Assembly (NCBI RefSeq): GCF_003286085.1
Contig: NW_020825326.1
Coordinates: forward strand, 124,001 to 188,000
Direction of reading: 5' to 3'
Source of the DNA: Drosophila persimilis
Taxonomy: Eukaryota; Arthropoda; Insecta; Diptera; Drosophilidae
DNA: 64,000 nt
In this document: positions 31,348-42,202 of the stretch, one piece after another
Layout: each line of letters opens with the position of its first letter
How positions within the stretch are numbered: the stretch's first letter is position 1
The notes under the pieces: generated by a model
The model's input: the letters and a program-made list of their open reading frames with translations, nothing else
Database searches by the model: none
Told to the model about the DNA's origin: nothing
Made by a program: the position numbers and the translations under genes

Positions 31348-32327
31348 TAATGTCTAGCTTGCACCCTCGCCAGTACCGCTCCGTAGATCGGGCACGCCGC
31401 TGACAGCATGGAATGTGCTGCAGGGTACCCCTTGAAGCGGCAGTTGCGGCAGTCCACGGGGTTGGGACACCGTGCAACGTTGTGGCCGTTCTGTCCACAC
31501 CGGTGGCACACGTTCTCCTTTAGGCGACATTGCGACACCTTGTGGTCGAAGCCTGCACATCTGTGGCAGGCGTATGTTCTGACCAAGGAGCGGCAGCGGC
31601 ATCTAAGCCACTTGATGTACACGCATTCGTGAAACGCCTCCTGTGCCTTTGCGTCGACCTCTAGCGTCACGTTGATCGTGCCGCCGTCGGTGACCGACCA
31701 GGGCTTACTGCCCAGGTGAACCGACTTTTTAAACTCCGCGGCAGTCATGGTCTCCTCCAGGTTCTTTGTGAAGAGCTCCTCCATGAACTCTTCAGGTGTT
31801 ATGGACGTGTCCACGTCATACACCACGACCTGAGGTTTGGTCTCCGGCCTATTCTTGACCTCCAATCCTGCTTCGGTGAACTTGCTGCTGGCCACTACCT
31901 TCCTCAGTTCGCTCACTGAAGGGGTGCGAATAATCGCTCCTCCGCTCTTCAGTGTCGGCACCACGGTCTTCTTCACTCGCTCCACAAGCTCCTTGCTGGT
32001 CTCCTCCGGGTTCTTGCTCTTTATTAGAGCAGACCAGGTATCCCTAGGCTTTGGGATCGGTGCAGCGACGGCGCTCGGTGCGGGCAGGCCTGTGAAGGCT
32101 GTCGCATACGCAGCGGTTGTGACGGCGGTGGTGCCCGTGTGGGCAGCAGCAGCGGGTCTTGGTGGAGGCGGCATCCTTGCCCTCTCCTGCAGGCGCACCT
32201 TTTCCCCAGCCAGGGCCATGACCAACTCGTCGTACCGGTTGGTCGCGACGAGCATTTCCATGGAGGCCTCTGGCGGCATCAGCCCCTTTAGGACAGCCTC
32301 GTTCACCGCCATCCTTATCGCAGACAT
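31347..32327 (-). CDS. R1 ORF1 (Gag-like, CCHC knuckles), copy 2
   Basis: The only R1 ORF1 here that reads as one frame, 326 residues from the Met of MSAIRM. The Pro/Ala-rich N-terminus leads to a central domain (around PRDTWSALIKSKNPEETSKE) and a C-terminal cluster of three CCHC-type motifs: CHRCAGFDHKVSQC, CHRCGQNGHNVARC and CRNC...H. An in-frame gap of 11 codons relative to copy 3 lies after VVPTL. R1 ORF1 binds element RNA and may guide it to the nucleus. R1 ORF1 in D. melanogaster is longer (about 470 residues), so the true start may lie upstream in a damaged part. Confidence 0.82.
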   Translation of the reverse strand: MSAIRMAVNEAVLKGLMPPEASMEMLVATNRYDELVMALAGEKVRLQERARMPPPPRPAAAAHTGTTAVTTAAYATAFTGLPAPSAVAAPIPKPRDTWSALIKSKNPEETSKELVERVKKTVVPTLKSGGAIIRTPSVSELRKVVASSKFTEAGLEVKNRPETKPQVVVYDVDTSITPEEFMEELFTKNLEETMTAAEFKKSVHLGSKPWSVTDGGTINVTLEVDAKAQEAFHECVYIKWLRCRCRSLVRTYACHRCAGFDHKVSQCRLKENVCHRCGQNGHNVARCPNPVDCRNCRFKGYPAAHSMLSAACPIYGAVLARVQARH

Positions 32328-33041
32328 TTCCGCGATGATGGCCGAGTAGCCTGCCGCGACAATGCCAGTTGCCGGGCATGTGGCAGCGGCAGCGGTGACG
32401 GCAGCTGTGGTGGCAGCGATGGTGGCAGCGGCAGCGGCAGAGGTGCATGGAGCCTACTCAAAGGGGAGCGATGTTGGCGGCGATCTCTCGGCTGGGATCG
32501 GCCGCTCTCCGGATAGCCCAATCCCAAGCCAGATCTTCTTGGCTCCCTGTTTGGCGGCTGAGGACTTCGGCCGACCCCGCCTGCGGGCGGGAACGCTCGA
32601 CGACGAGCTCGCCCCTACACTAGCCAGGCTAGTGTCGCTGACTCAACACTAATCGGCACTTAGTGGAGACGCGAACCAAAGTCTCAGCGGAGACACGACC
32701 CGAAAAGCTCCGACCTCGAGCCAAAGCTTCGAACCAAAGCTTCGAACTCGAACGTGCTGACGAACTATTCCGACTTGTTGTCGAACTATTCGCACTTGTT
32801 GACGAACTAAGGTTCCACACGTGGCTGTTTTTAGCGTTTATTTTGCAAATATTAATTTGCAAATATCTGCACTGTTTTGCACCAAATTAACACGCGATTT
32901 CACTGGCGAACAGCGCGTGATCTCGCGGCAATTTTGATATATTTTCCACTTGGAAAAATCACTTCTTACTTGACTCGAACGACGGTATAGCGGACCGCTT
33001 GGAAAACACGTCTGCTTCGAGTGGCAGTCAGAAAGCAACTG

Positions 33042-33055
33042 AGTAGATAGGGACA
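33042..33055. repeat. R1 target-site duplication, copy 3
   Basis: AGTAGATAGGGACA between the 5' end of R1 copy 2 and the 3' end of R1 copy 3; identical to the copy at 5710. Confidence 0.9.
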
Positions 33056-33596
33056 GAATGAATCTGATCTCTCAGCTTTATTTTACGTGGCGGCTCCTCA
33101 GGGAGGGATTTCAACCACGGCGTCTAATGTTTTTTTGCAGCTTAGCCTCGATTAGTGCGATATATTTACATATATCACGCCATCACGCACCACCGCTACA
33201 TACGCAGGAACCTGGTACAATGCGCCAGTTAGCGCCCCTAAAAAGAAGCTATAGCTATGTACATAGCGACTCTTCTGGTACCAATTGAAAGTATCCTGGT
33301 CGGGCATACAATCCCCCTTGGTGAGGGGCGAGGTGTATCTAACACGTCTTCCGATCTATAGGTCTCGGCACCCGATGGAGAGCGCAACTCCACGAGGAGC
33401 CTAGCGGCTCTCCCCGCGTAACGTTTGGGTATCAACCACAGCCACCACGATACTCCCACTAGGGGGCCGACCTCAATGTGCAGCCTTGGAACTGCACAAC
33501 CCGTGGTACCGATCTGAAGGACTCAGCTCGATCCTCCCTTTTAGCCCCGACCGGCCTGGATAGGGAATCCACCCAGCCCGTGCGCCGCTTGCGCAT

Positions 33597-36378
33597 TCAG
33601 CAGCTGCTGTCGCCTGGAGAACGCCAGTCCGGCGAACCGTGGCCAAACCTTCGTTCGCTGTAGGCGAAGCCTGCGTTCGGGATGAAGCGGTGCGTCACCC
33701 GTCCTGGGGAGTCACCATCATCCCATCTGCGTTGCCACTCGCACAACAGGTCTTCGTCTAGTCGCGCCATCTTCTGCTTCCAGCTAAGATTTGCCAAATC
33801 TTCGCCGTACAGCCAATCGCTCTCCTCCAGCGGGTAGTCACGCTTTAGTTTGAAGCTGATTGCCAGGCGTCTGGCAACCAGATCAAACGGGGGGGCTCCA
33901 GCTAGTACTTGCAGCGCCATGGTGGACACTGTTCGGCATACCGGTAGGCATCCAATCAGGACGATCCTTTGGCACGCAAGCAGATGCCTCCTGGCAACCA
34001 CTTGCGTCGTCGTCACGACAGACCAAACCGAGGCACCAAATAGTGCACAGGGCACCATGAGTCCGGCATATATTGTCCGCTTTGCGCGGGGACTGAGTCC
34101 CCAGTCGACCCGCAGTACGCGCGACAATGCCCCTACGACTCCGGTCAGCTTATCACGCAAGCCCGTGATGTGCGGGAGAAAACTCAACCGCTCGCCGACC
34201 GTGATGCCTAGGTACCGATACTTGCGCTTATATGGCAGGCTTGCTCCAGCAAACCGTACCACTGGCGGCCGTCTAAGTATGCCTTTGAGCAGCATGATCG
34301 CCGTCTTGCTAGTTGAAACGGCAACGCCGACTTCAACTCCCCAAGCGCCTACGATGGACATTAACTCAGCTCCTTTTTGCTCGAGCTCTGATCGGACATT
34401 CCCTTCGATGAGGAGGAGCAAGTCGTCAGCATACGCTCTGAGCGCACCAAGGGGCTCTAAGCGCTGGAGCAACACGTCCATTAAGATGTTCCATATAAAT
34501 GGACCACTTATGGACCCCTGCGGGCAACCTCTTGTCACCGGAACAGTGGCTACTCCGTGCCTACTGACGATGCTCGCACTCCGGCCGGAGAAGAAACTTC
34601 GCCACAAGCTTGCTTCTCGGCATCCCAGCTCGAGGATGCGGCGTAGTGCAGCATTCCACTCAACGTTGTCGAAGGCTCCCTTGAAATCCACGAAGACTCC
34701 GAGCACGTATTTCGACCGGCTGGCCGAAACAGTACTCACGACGTGTTTCCAAGCATCCTCCACACAACGTCCTTGGCGAAAGCCAAATTGCCATCTGCAG
34801 CCATCCGGAATGGTGTCCTTCAGACGATTCACCATGATGCCCTCAAGCCCTTTGCCCAGCACTGACAACAGACAGATACCCCGATATGAGGTAGGATCGG
34901 TCCGGTCCTTATCGGGTCCCTTCAGGAGTGGAACCACCCTGGGATGCTTCCATTCCGTTGGGAAATACCCTGTCTCCAGGCAGCGGGAATACATCGCTGT
35001 CATGTGCTGAGGGATGGCACGCCACAATGCCTTGCAAATGGCACCTGTGATGCCGTCCATGCCGGGAGAGCGTCTGCTCTTCAACCTGGCGACGCATGCA
35101 TCAACCTCGAAAGCTTCGAGGGCCGGTGGAGCCTCGATCGGGATGGCAATGTGTGCATTCGTCTCCGCAACAGGAAAGAAGTTGCGAAGGAGCACACCCG
35201 CACAGTCGCGCCATGTTGCGACCAGCCTACCATCCGTTCGAAGGCATCCAATCTCCGTGCTCTTTTTGCGGCCTCGGCAAATCCTGTAGACGTGCCCCCA
35301 TGGATCGTCTCTGTTCTCTCCCACGAAGCGTCGCCAATTGTCTTCCTTCGATCTCAGGATGAGCTTCTTGTACTGCGCTGAGGAGATCCTCAACGCGAGC
35401 ACAAGTTCCTCTGCTACGTCGGCCTCAGTCTCCTGACCTCTCGGCGTTTGGAGTGTAGTTCGGCAGTCCACCAAACTACTTTTCTCGTGGCTCTCGGTGT
35501 GCTGCGTCCCAGCACTCTGTCATACACACTGTGCACTACAGAGCGCAGTGCAGACACTTGGTTGTCCAACGGCGATTCGACGATGTCTCCCGGTAATTCG
35601 GCTGTCTCCCTTACCACTTCCTCCTCGAACAATCGCCAGCGCGCATTGGAAAGCTTCCAGGACGGCACAGGAGCAATGGGCTCAACTGTGTCGTTCGGGT
35701 CAGTCGTCACCCCAACATGGATCATTTTGTGATCGCTGGTGTCCCATTCCTTCACTTCCCAATAGTATGTGGCCCACATAGTCGCAGCTTGGTTGACGAT
35801 TGTCACATCGATATCGCTTTGGCCTCTACGGTTATCGAATGTAAACACCCGACTGGCTTCATTGAGCACGCCGGCTCTCATCTCGGTTATCCACTCAGAC
35901 AACAGCTCACCCCGTGCATAGTTAGCTTGCCCCCGATTGTGTCCGGGAGCTTGCTAAACCACGCTGGGGATACTGCGTTCACGTCGAGCCCAAAGATGAC
36001 AAGAGTGCGGCTGCCCAGCAGCAGCACCGCATCTAAGTACCTGAGGTACGGCGCCAAGTCGGTGTCGTATTGGCAGTACACGGAGCATAGGAAGATTGAG
36101 CCGAATCTTCCCGTAACTCTGACGCATACTCCAAAATCCGTGGTAAGGGTCTCCATCGGCATGCAGATGGCGGCCGGTTCGTCGACGATGATAGCAGCTT
36201 TTCCTCGGCGGTCCTGGAAAACTCGCATTCCAGAAGGAAGGCCGGTAATCCGCCCTGCTCCATCGACGTACGGCTCCTGGACCAGTGCGAACTGACCGCC
36301 AGAGCTGCGCATGATGGCTCCGAGTTCCATCACAGCCGCTCGGCCACGGCCACAATTAGCTTGGATGAAGCTAAACAT
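33597..36378 (-). pseudogene. R1 ORF2 (endonuclease-RT), copy 3, two frameshifts
   Basis: The ATG at 36378 overlaps the ORF1 stop (TAATG). Piece 1 (35887-36378) has the endonuclease motifs IQANCGRG, LVQEPYVDG and FGLDVNAVSP. Piece 2 (35414-35902) has RGQSDIDVT and SDHKMI. Piece 3 (33597-35474) has the RT motifs YRGICLLSVLGKGLE, FVDFKGAFDNVEW and YADDLLLL, with no stop at the ELEQKGAELM position where copies 1 and 2 have TAA. The C-terminus is cut by the 255-bp deletion near 33639, losing the Cys/His motif. It is dead but is the best local reference. Confidence 0.9.
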
Positions 36379-37507
36379 TAATGTCTAGCTTGCACCCTCG
36401 CCAGTACCGCTCCGTAGATCGGGCACGCCGCTGACAGCATGGAATGTGCTGCAGGGTACCCCTTGAAGCGGCAGTTGCTGCAGTCCACGGGGTTGGGACA
36501 CCGTGCAACGTTGTGGCCGTTCTGTCCACACCGGTGGCACACGTTATCCTTTAGGCGACATTGCGACACCTTGTGGTCGAAGCCTGCACATCTGTGGCAG
36601 GCGTATGTTCTGACCAAGGAGCGGCAGCGGCATCTAAGCCACTTGATGTACACGCATTCGTGCAACGCCTCCTGTGCCTTTACGTCGACCTCTAGCGTCA
36701 CGTTGATCGTGGCGCCGTCGGTGACCGACCAGGGTTTACTGCCCAGGTGAACCGACTTTTTAAACTCCGCGGCAGTCATGGTCTCCTCCAGGTTCTTTGT
36801 GAAGAGCTCCTCCATGAACTCTTCAGGTGTTATGGACGTGTCCACGTCATACACCACGACCTGAGGTTTGGTCTCCGGCCTCTTCTTGACCTCCAATCCT
36901 GCTTCGGTGAACTTGCTGCTGGCCACTACCTTCCTCAGTTCGCTCACTGAAGGGGTGCGAATAATCGCTCCTCCGCTCTTCAGCTCGCGAACCTCGTGGA
37001 CGCGGACTCCAAGAGTCGGCACCACGGTCTTCTTCACTCGCTCCACAAGCTCCTTGCTGGTCTCCTCCGGGTTCTTGCTCTTTATTAGAGCAGACCAGGT
37101 ATCCCTAGGCTTTGGGATCGGTGCAGCGACGGCGCTCGGTGCGGGCAGGCCTGGGAAGGCTGTCGCATACGCAGCGGTTGTGACGGCAGTGGTGCCCGTG
37201 TGGGCAGCAGCAGCGGGTCTCGGTGGAGGCGGCATCCTTGCCCTCTCAGGCGCACCTTTCCCCCAGCCAGGGCCATGACCAACTCATCGTACCGGTTGGT
37301 CGCGACGAGGATTTCCATGGAGGCCTCTGGCGGCATCAGCACCTTCAGGACAGCCTCGTTCACCGCCATCCTTATCGCAGACATTTCCGCGATGATGGCC
37401 GAGTAGCCTGCCGCGACAATGCCAGTTGTCGCTGGCAGCGGCAGCGGTGGTGGCAGCGGTGGTGGCAGCGGTGGCGGCAGCGGCAGAGGTGCATGGAGCC
37501 TACTCAA
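36378..37507 (-). pseudogene. R1 ORF1, copy 3, one frameshift
   Basis: Its C-terminal 285 residues (36378-37235) carry the three CCHC motifs. The N-terminal part (MSAIRM... and the upstream Pro/Leu-rich repeat from 37507) is in another frame because of a small deletion near 37246 (CTCTCAGGCGC here, CTCTCCTGCAGGCGC in copy 2). Confidence 0.87.
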
Positions 37508-38054
37508 AGGGGAGCGATGTTGGCGGCGATCTCTCGACTGGGATCGGCCGCTCTCCGGCTATCCCAATCCCAAGCCAGATCTTCTTGGACCCCGCCTGCG
37601 GGCGGGAACGCTCGACGACGAGCTCGCACGAGCTAGCCAGGCTAGTGTCGCTGACTCAACACTAATCGGCACTTAGTGGAGACGCGAACCAAAGTCTCAG
37701 CGGAGACACGAACCGAAAAGCTCCGACCTCGAGCCAAAGCTTCGAACCAAAGCTTCGAACTCGAACGTGCTGACGAACTATTCCGACTTGTTGTCGAACT
37801 ATTCGCACTTGTCGACGAACTAAGGTTCCGCACGTGGCTGTTTTTAGCGTTTATTTTGCAAATATTAATTTGCAAATATCTGCACTGTTTTGCACCAAAT
37901 TAACACGCGATTTCACTGGCGAACAGCGCGTGATCTCGCGGCAATTTTGATATATTTTCCACTTGGAAAAATCACTTCTTACTTGACTCGAACGACGGTA
38001 TAGCGGACCGCTTGAACAACACGTCTGCTTCGAGTGGCAGTCAGAAAGCAACTG

Positions 38055-38128
38055 AGTAGATAGGGACAGTAGGAATCTCGTTAATCCATTCATGCGTGTC
38101 ACTAATTAGATGACGAGGCACTTGGCTA
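38055..38128 (-). rRNA. 28S rRNA: 28S rRNA, 74-bp segment between R1 and R2 sites
   Basis: Starts with the fourth copy of the R1 target repeat (38055-38068) and ends at the R2 cleavage point. R2 and R1 insert 74 bp apart in 28S, and the segment is exactly 74 bp. At least two bases differ from the normally invariant 28S sequence (CTTGGCTA for TTTGGCTA, and GCGTGTC for GCGCGTC), so this unit has drifted. Confidence 0.93.
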
Positions 38129-38372
38129 TTTTTTTTTTTTTTTATCGCTGAGGAAGGAAAATCTTCATAGATACTAGTAGAGGCCAAACCCCACTAGCAT
38201 GCAAATTACATAGCTGCGGTATCGGATTGCGTTTTTAAAAAGTTTTTATTTAACTTCTAAGTTCACAGATATAGATTGAAGTTGAGGGTCTCAAAGGATT
38301 CCGGACAAAGGGTTTGCGCGATCTTAATTTTTAGCTCGACTTTGCGGTGTCGCTTCTGGATCAAGACGGGGT
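38129..38372 (-). mobile_element. R2 non-LTR retrotransposon, 3' end only (5'-truncated)
   Basis: A 15-base T run (the A-tail on the - strand) sits exactly where R2 joins 28S, next to GGCTA. About 230 bp of non-coding sequence follow (with GGCCAAACCCCACTAGC), fitting the R2 3' UTR. A short frame ends near 38267. The identity rests on the exact site, orientation and A-tail; I did not recognise protein motifs. The left part of the element and the upstream 28S are absent; the ATATCTCCG block follows directly. Confidence 0.75.
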
Positions 38373-38620
38373 AGCGACATATCTCCGACGACATATCTCC
38401 GCCGATCCACAAACGACATATCTCCGCGCGAAATTATGTAATTTTAAAGCGACATACTTCCGCTCGGAGATATGTCGTCTCAAAACGTCATAGCTCCGCG
38501 CAGAGATATGTCGTTTGTGGAACGGCGGAGATATGTCGTTTCAAAACGTCATATCTTCGCGCGGAGATATGTCGTTTGTGACACGGCGGAGATATGTCGT
38601 TTCGAAGAGACTTAAGTCCG
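38373..38620. repeat. ATATCTCCG palindrome block
   Basis: At least nine copies of GACATATCTCCG or its complement CGGAGATATGTC in both orientations, with spacers such as ATCCACAAAC and GTTTCAAAACGTCAT. Adjacent opposite copies form perfect palindromes (ATATCTCCGCGCGGAGATAT). One pair recurs at the start of each 2.8-kb unit. It lies downstream of the RING gene's poly-A signal. Its origin is unknown; it could be part of a transposon terminal inverted repeat. Confidence 0.75.
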
Positions 38621-38791
38621 CCAGAAAATAATTAACTAATTTCGCATGTATAATACACTTATATTTTTTTGACAGCATTTCATTTTATAACATGATTTTA
38701 TTGAAATTAAAAAATGTGCAATAGTCCAAATACACAGAAATCATAATAGCAGTTTTCTTAAATTTTGTCGTTCTTAACTTACACAAGTTAA

Positions 38792-39408
38792 TTAAACATT
38801 GCTTATGGCCTCTTCGACTTCTCGGTTGCAACTTGGACATTTTGGCTTTATATTTTCATTTTCTTCCAAGTCCTTTTTTGCATGGTTGTGGGCCACAATT
38901 TGATCCCAACATGTACCACAAATGTTTACGTGATTGCACGGGCGCAACAACACAGACTTTGGGTTACATAGGCACACATTGCATGGATTCATTTGAACCA
39001 ATGATTTATCAGATGACTGACTTGAATGAGAAGCATTCGAGGAAAGTGACGATGTGGAAGATTTCATATCAGAAGATTCCAGTTAAATTGCTTTCATTGT
39101 CCACCCCTTCAAAGAAGTCCTGCTTTGAAAAGCGGTCAGCTAAGGAAACAGTGCATGTCAGAAATCCCTGAATATTTATTTCACCTCTTTCAAAAAGATC
39201 CATTGCGTCCATTATTTTTTTTGAGCGATCCTGAGAACAAAAATAATCAAGCTAACATATTATTTTGAACGATTAACTTAAAATTTATTCAACTTACACG
39301 TAATTTCTTCTTCTGTGTCTGATTTCCATTACCATCATTTTGAAAGAGTAAAGCAAACTCGCGACTTTTTTCATATTCTGCATCAATAAGACATTGAACA
39401 AATTTAAA
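38792..39408 (-). pseudogene. RING-gene last exons, unit 1 (frameshifted)
   Basis: Exon 5 is 38792-39230 and the end of exon 4 is 39298-39408, with an intron GTAAGT...CTCAG between. A 2-bp deletion near 39075 (GAAGATTCC) breaks the frame upstream of the RING. The RING Cys/His residues remain. An AATAAA lies downstream near 38703. Confidence 0.85.
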
Positions 39409-40007
39409 CGAGGGGGAACGTTGTGAGTTGCTGCGGACACCGCAACTCTACAGTTATACCCGATACTAAGTCAGTATGGATCTCCTCCGGCAGACGGCGC
39501 TAATATTAAACGACACGACAAAGAGTGCGCGCGAGAGAGACAGAAAATCAGTCTGAGCGTGACGTCGGGCGCTGCGTAGCCACTGAAAATTGTTTTTTTT
39601 TCTTTTCGGCTATAAAAAACCGTCAAGCAAGCAAGTCGTGTACAACATACAGAGGAACAAAATCGTGAAAAACTCAAGTGATACACTATTTTTTATTAAA
39701 CAGAGTGTTTTGTTCACATCATAAACTGTGTCCGCATTGAAAGACAACAATTGACGGTGGAAATAATTGAAGATAACGCTACAAAGCCAATTTTAATAAA
39801 ATACAGTGGAAAAATATTTGTTATTGGTTGTGCTGTTGAAGAAGAATATTTGTTATTGTTCTGAACCACTCTCTGTAAACCAGCATTTGATCTTTCGGAG
39901 TCACTGAGAGAATAACGTAGCCATACCCAATAAAAGGTTGCAAGCAGTGCAGACAGCAAAGTGATTGGCAACGCATTGTAAAGAGTCGGCAAAGCAGTAT
40001 TTCAAGC

Positions 40008-40955
40008 ATGGCTCCAGTTTCAAAACGTCTGCGAGAAAAATCTGGAACTGATCTCAAGGGCTCGAAGAGTTCTGAGGAAATACCAGAAAATATTCAGAAA
40101 GCCCTGGACAGAATGTTTGCTAAGCAGGTTGAACTAATCACGGCAAATACCTTAAAGTCTGAGGGTGTATTGCAGGCCATAGAGGAAAAGTTCACAGCTA
40201 TGACCAATCAAATTCTTGGTATGGCAGTAGATGTGAAGAAACTTACTGAACGTGTCCTGCAATTGGAAAAGGCGGGTGAGGTAATCCACGAAATGGAGCA
40301 GCAAATTATCAAACTCAAAAATGAGGTACATGGTATGCAAGAAATACGTGCGCAAGTTAGAGATCTAAGCACACAATGTGTTGAGCGCGCCAAAGCGGAC
40401 ATTGCGTGTGATCTCCGTATTCATGGAATACCCTTTGAAGAAGGTGAAATGTTGAAGGTCCGATTCAACAAGATGTGCTTTGCCCTTAACCTAACACCCC
40501 TCCCAAGGGTGAAAGACATCTTTAGGATCCGACAGAGAACTCACGGAACAGCTGTTGATCCAGTGATAATCCTGCGACTAGAGAGTGTGAGAGAGAAGGC
40601 GGCGTTGTTGCGAGCTGTTGGCAACTATCGCAGGGAATCGAAAAAACTGCTATCACTGGACCTAATGGAATTCGACTCGCAGGCTGCGTTTTATATTAAT
40701 GAGCAGCTGTCTAAAGAGAATCTGGCTGTTTTCAAAGAGGCGATGAAAATGAAAAAAGGAAAAGTACTATCGGCTGTTTTCACTCGTCGGACGATCGTGC
40801 ATGTTAAGAAGCATCCAGCTGGAGAGATTTTTAGAGTGGATAACATGCATGACCTGCAAACATTGCGGGATACTTCCGAGGATGAGCTTACACCAGTTGA
40901 TCCAGGTGCAGTTAACAGGCCAGTTGAGACAGACCAGAATAACCTTTATCGTTAG
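40008..40955 (+). CDS. Non-LTR ORF1, unit 1
   Basis: 315 residues from MAPVSKRLREKS. The N-terminus is polar. Residues about 60-125 are heptad-like and probably coiled coil (VKKLTERVLQLEKAGEVIHEM). Then comes an RRM-like region (DLRIHGIPFEEGE and VILRLESVREKAALLRAV), as in L1/CR1-type ORF1 proteins that bind element RNA. ORF2 begins 120 bp downstream (41076-41330) with endonuclease motifs HINAQSL and SETWF, and is cut at the unit junction. The clade is probably CR1-like; this is an inference. Confidence 0.75.
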   Translation: MAPVSKRLREKSGTDLKGSKSSEEIPENIQKALDRMFAKQVELITANTLKSEGVLQAIEEKFTAMTNQILGMAVDVKKLTERVLQLEKAGEVIHEMEQQIIKLKNEVHGMQEIRAQVRDLSTQCVERAKADIACDLRIHGIPFEEGEMLKVRFNKMCFALNLTPLPRVKDIFRIRQRTHGTAVDPVIILRLESVREKAALLRAVGNYRRESKKLLSLDLMEFDSQAAFYINEQLSKENLAVFKEAMKMKKGKVLSAVFTRRTIVHVKKHPAGEIFRVDNMHDLQTLRDTSEDELTPVDPGAVNRPVETDQNNLYR

Positions 40956-41585
40956 TAAAAAATCCCTTAGCCATAGTAATATAATGTTGAAGTTTAAGGT
41001 TTTATGTTTTTATATAGTTATAAGTGATTTGTGTATATTGCGTGTGCTGCTAATATGCTATTTAGTAACTTTTAAATGGTCCATAATATGAATAGACTTC
41101 TAACGAATAGTAGGATATTGATTCGTACGCTGGCTAAACAAAAAGATGGCATAAATATTTGTCATATAAATGCTCAGAGTCTGTATGGTAAGATTGATGA
41201 GTTCCGATATATGTTTGAACAATCGAATGTTGATGTAGTTTGTGTTTCGGAAACGTGGTTCATGCCGCATCTATGTGATAATGTCATTTTGTGTACCGGA
41301 TTTGATCTATACCGATCTGATTCTATCTAAAATCTGATCTGATCTAAAATTATGTCATTTTAAAGCGACATACCTCCGCGCGGAGATATGTCGTTTCAAA
41401 GCGACTTAAGTCCGCCAGAAAATAATTAACTAATTTCGCATGTATAATACACTTATATTTTTTTGACAGCATTTCATTTTATAACATGATTTTATTGAAA
41501 TTAAAAAATGTGCAATAGTCCAAATACACAGAAATCATAATAGCAGTTTTCTTAAATTTTGTCGTTCTTAACTTACACAAGTTAA

Positions 41586-42202
41586 TTAAACATTGCTTAT
41601 GGCCTCTTCGACTTCTCGGTTGCAACTTGGACATTTTGGCTTTATATTTTCATTTTCTTCCAAGTCGTTTTTTGCTTGGTTGTGGGCCACAATTTGATCC
41701 CAACATGTACCACAAATGTTTACGTGATTGCACGGGCGCAACAACACAGACTTTGGGTTATATAGGCACACATTGCACGGATTCATTTGAACCAATGATT
41801 TATCAGATGACTGACTTGAATGAGAAGCATTCGAGGAAAGTGACGATGTGGAAGATTTCATATCAGAAGATTCCAGTTAAATTGCTTTCATTGTCCACCC
41901 CTTCAAAGAAGTCCTGCTTTGAAAAGCGGTCAGCTAAGGAAACAGTGCATGTCAGAAATCCCTGAATATTTATTTCACCTCTTTCAAAAAGATCCATTGC
42001 GTCCATTATTTTTTTTGAGCGATCCTGAGAACAAAAATAATCAAGCTAACATATTATTTTGAACGATTAACTTAAAATTTATTCAACTTACACGTAATTT
42101 CTTCTTCTGTGTCTGATTTCCATTACCATCATTTTGAAAGAGTAAAGCAAACTCGCGACTTTTTTCATATTCTGCATCAATAAGACATTGAACAAATTTA
42201 AA
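41586..42202 (-). pseudogene. RING-gene last exons, unit 2 (frameshifted)
   Basis: Exon 5 is 41586-42024 and the exon 4 end is 42092-42202. It has the same 2-bp deletion as unit 1, near 41869. The RING core is intact, with CLYNP for CLCNP. Confidence 0.85.

Larger units (their letters stand above)
30503..33041 (-). mobile_element. R1 copy 2, 5' part
   Basis: Resumes with CACT (30503-30506), the right target duplication of the LTR element. It contains the ORF2 N-terminal half, ORF1 and the 5' UTR (about 32328-33041), ending at the R1 target repeat at 33042. Confidence 0.92.
33056..38054 (-). mobile_element. R1 copy 3 (most complete, about 5.0 kb)
   Basis: D. melanogaster R1 is about 5.3 kb. 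This copy lacks about 255 bp of the ORF2 C-terminus near 33639 but keeps the RT segment that copies 1 and 2 have lost. It lies directly downstream (on the rRNA strand) of 28S sequence at 38055-38128, so it is the copy at the true upstream 28S junction. Confidence 0.93.
38431..41346. repeat. Tandem unit 1 of 5 (RING exons, DINE-1 end, non-LTR 5' part)
   Basis: Order: palindromes, RING-gene 3' exons (-), DINE-1 3' end (-, 39409-39617), non-LTR 5' UTR, ORF1 and the first 80 codons of ORF2 (+). The right junction joins ORF2 at GATCTGAT to AAATTATGT of the next palindrome. This unit has extra palindromes at its left and lacks 49 bp just before ORF1. Confidence 0.92.

Noticed and set aside
38129..38143. 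T run as a plain microsatellite
   Set aside because: Its position exactly on the R2 cleavage point next to the 74-bp 28S segment fits an R2 A-tail far better.
38833..39171. + strand frame of 112-145 codons in each 2.8-kb unit
   Set aside because: Antisense of the RING exon; its product has no known motif and the - strand splice sites explain the region.
41076..41330. Short frame as an independent small gene
   Set aside because: It is the start of the non-LTR ORF2 cut at the unit junction; unit 5 shows the continuation.
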